Below, piece after piece: positions 63,526 through 64,000 of a stretch of DNA of 64,000 nt. How positions within the stretch are numbered: the stretch's first letter is position 1; the number at the start of each line of letters is the position of its first letter. The position numbers and the translations under genes were made by a program. The notes below the pieces were generated by a model, which worked only from the letters and a program-made list of their open reading frames with translations, was not told the origin of the DNA and made no database searches. Origin of the DNA: Mactra quadrangularis (Eukaryota; Mollusca; Bivalvia; Venerida; Mactridae); assembly GCA_025267735.1 (NCBI GenBank), contig CM046311.1, positions 28,129,399 through 28,193,398 of the forward strand. Reading direction: 5' to 3'.

Positions 63526-64000
63526 GTTTAATTTTGGCAGTTAGTGATACATAGTGATGGTTGGATCATCTTGAATTTTCACTTTCCGTGTTGCCATGTT
63601 TGTTTGTTTTGTTTGTTAGTTCTTGTTATAACCTGATGCATATATCATGCCTAGGTTGAAATAAAATAACTTGAAACTTGAGGTTCCAGAAGTTGCTGCA
63701 ATAATATAAATATAAAATAATATAAATATAAAAAGAAGGCAAAGACTGTGAAGATCGAGTGTCCATGTTTAAGAATAAATTGCAGTTCTAGAGAGAATAT
63801 ATATATTATATTTTTGAGAAACTTCTTTAAAACATAATGTATCTATAAATGCTCAATAAATGAAACGTTTGCAAAAACACGCCAGATCTTCGTGTCAAGC
63901 TGTATTGTCACAAAAGTACGTACGTGTTTTAGTCTAACCTTCATTGACTTCAATGACGGTCCCCATGAGAACAGTGAGTTAGACAGTAATTAGGCAGTAA
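63526..64000. other. AT-rich intergenic
   Basis: No feature recognised up to the window end. Confidence 0.5.

Overview
This is an AT-rich, gene-poor stretch of an animal nuclear genome packed with transposons and tandem repeats. It looks molluscan, most likely bivalve. Evidence: tRNA-headed SINEs with A and B boxes, a Tc1/mariner relic, a LINE with FADD reverse transcriptase, a Ginger1-type integrase joined to an OTU protease domain, and at 17.24-17.61 kb a 'TTAGCTCACCTGAG...CTCTTGTTT' element of a kind I know from bivalve genomes. Species was not determined. I found no convincing intact host gene. All recognisable proteins belong to mobile elements, and all are broken.

Layout. 0-5.2 kb: a small ORF relic (paralogue at 15.7-16.1 kb), a short hairpin element, otherwise featureless. 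5.28-8.11 kb: two hAT-like non-autonomous elements with 8-bp target duplications; a second copy of one, also 1195 bp, lies inverted at 13.7-14.9 kb. 9.3-11.8 kb: a 29-bp minisatellite with 145-bp and 869-bp higher-order periods. 12-24 kb: SINEs, an 'AAACGTCGC' tandem-repeat element, the bivalve-type element and AT-rich sequence. 24.1-25.6 kb: a 1.5-kb tetranucleotide array with mirror order GATA-GACA-GGCA-GACA-GATA. 26.2-30.6 kb: degenerate 75-bp and 65-80-bp arrays. 32.07-41.66 kb: a 9.6-kb foldback element with two ~4.1-kb inverted arms of ~97-bp units, matching ~210-bp subterminal sequences and a 6-bp target duplication. 45.2-45.9 and 56.2-56.6 kb: smaller inverted-repeat elements. 47.3-52.0 kb: a family rich in AAGATGGCGG motifs, in opposite orientations at its two ends. 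53.0-55.6 kb: a nest of five elements. 58.3-60.7 kb (minus strand): Ginger1 integrase and OTU relic with a nonapeptide-repeat tail. 61.9-63.5 kb: 5'-truncated LINE.

The elements do not form a pathway. They record successive insertions, several datable relative to each other because one interrupts another. The most unusual structures are the foldback element, the mirror microsatellite, the array carrying repeated perfect 5' splice-site motifs on the minus strand, and the OTU domain with a 9-residue repeat tail.
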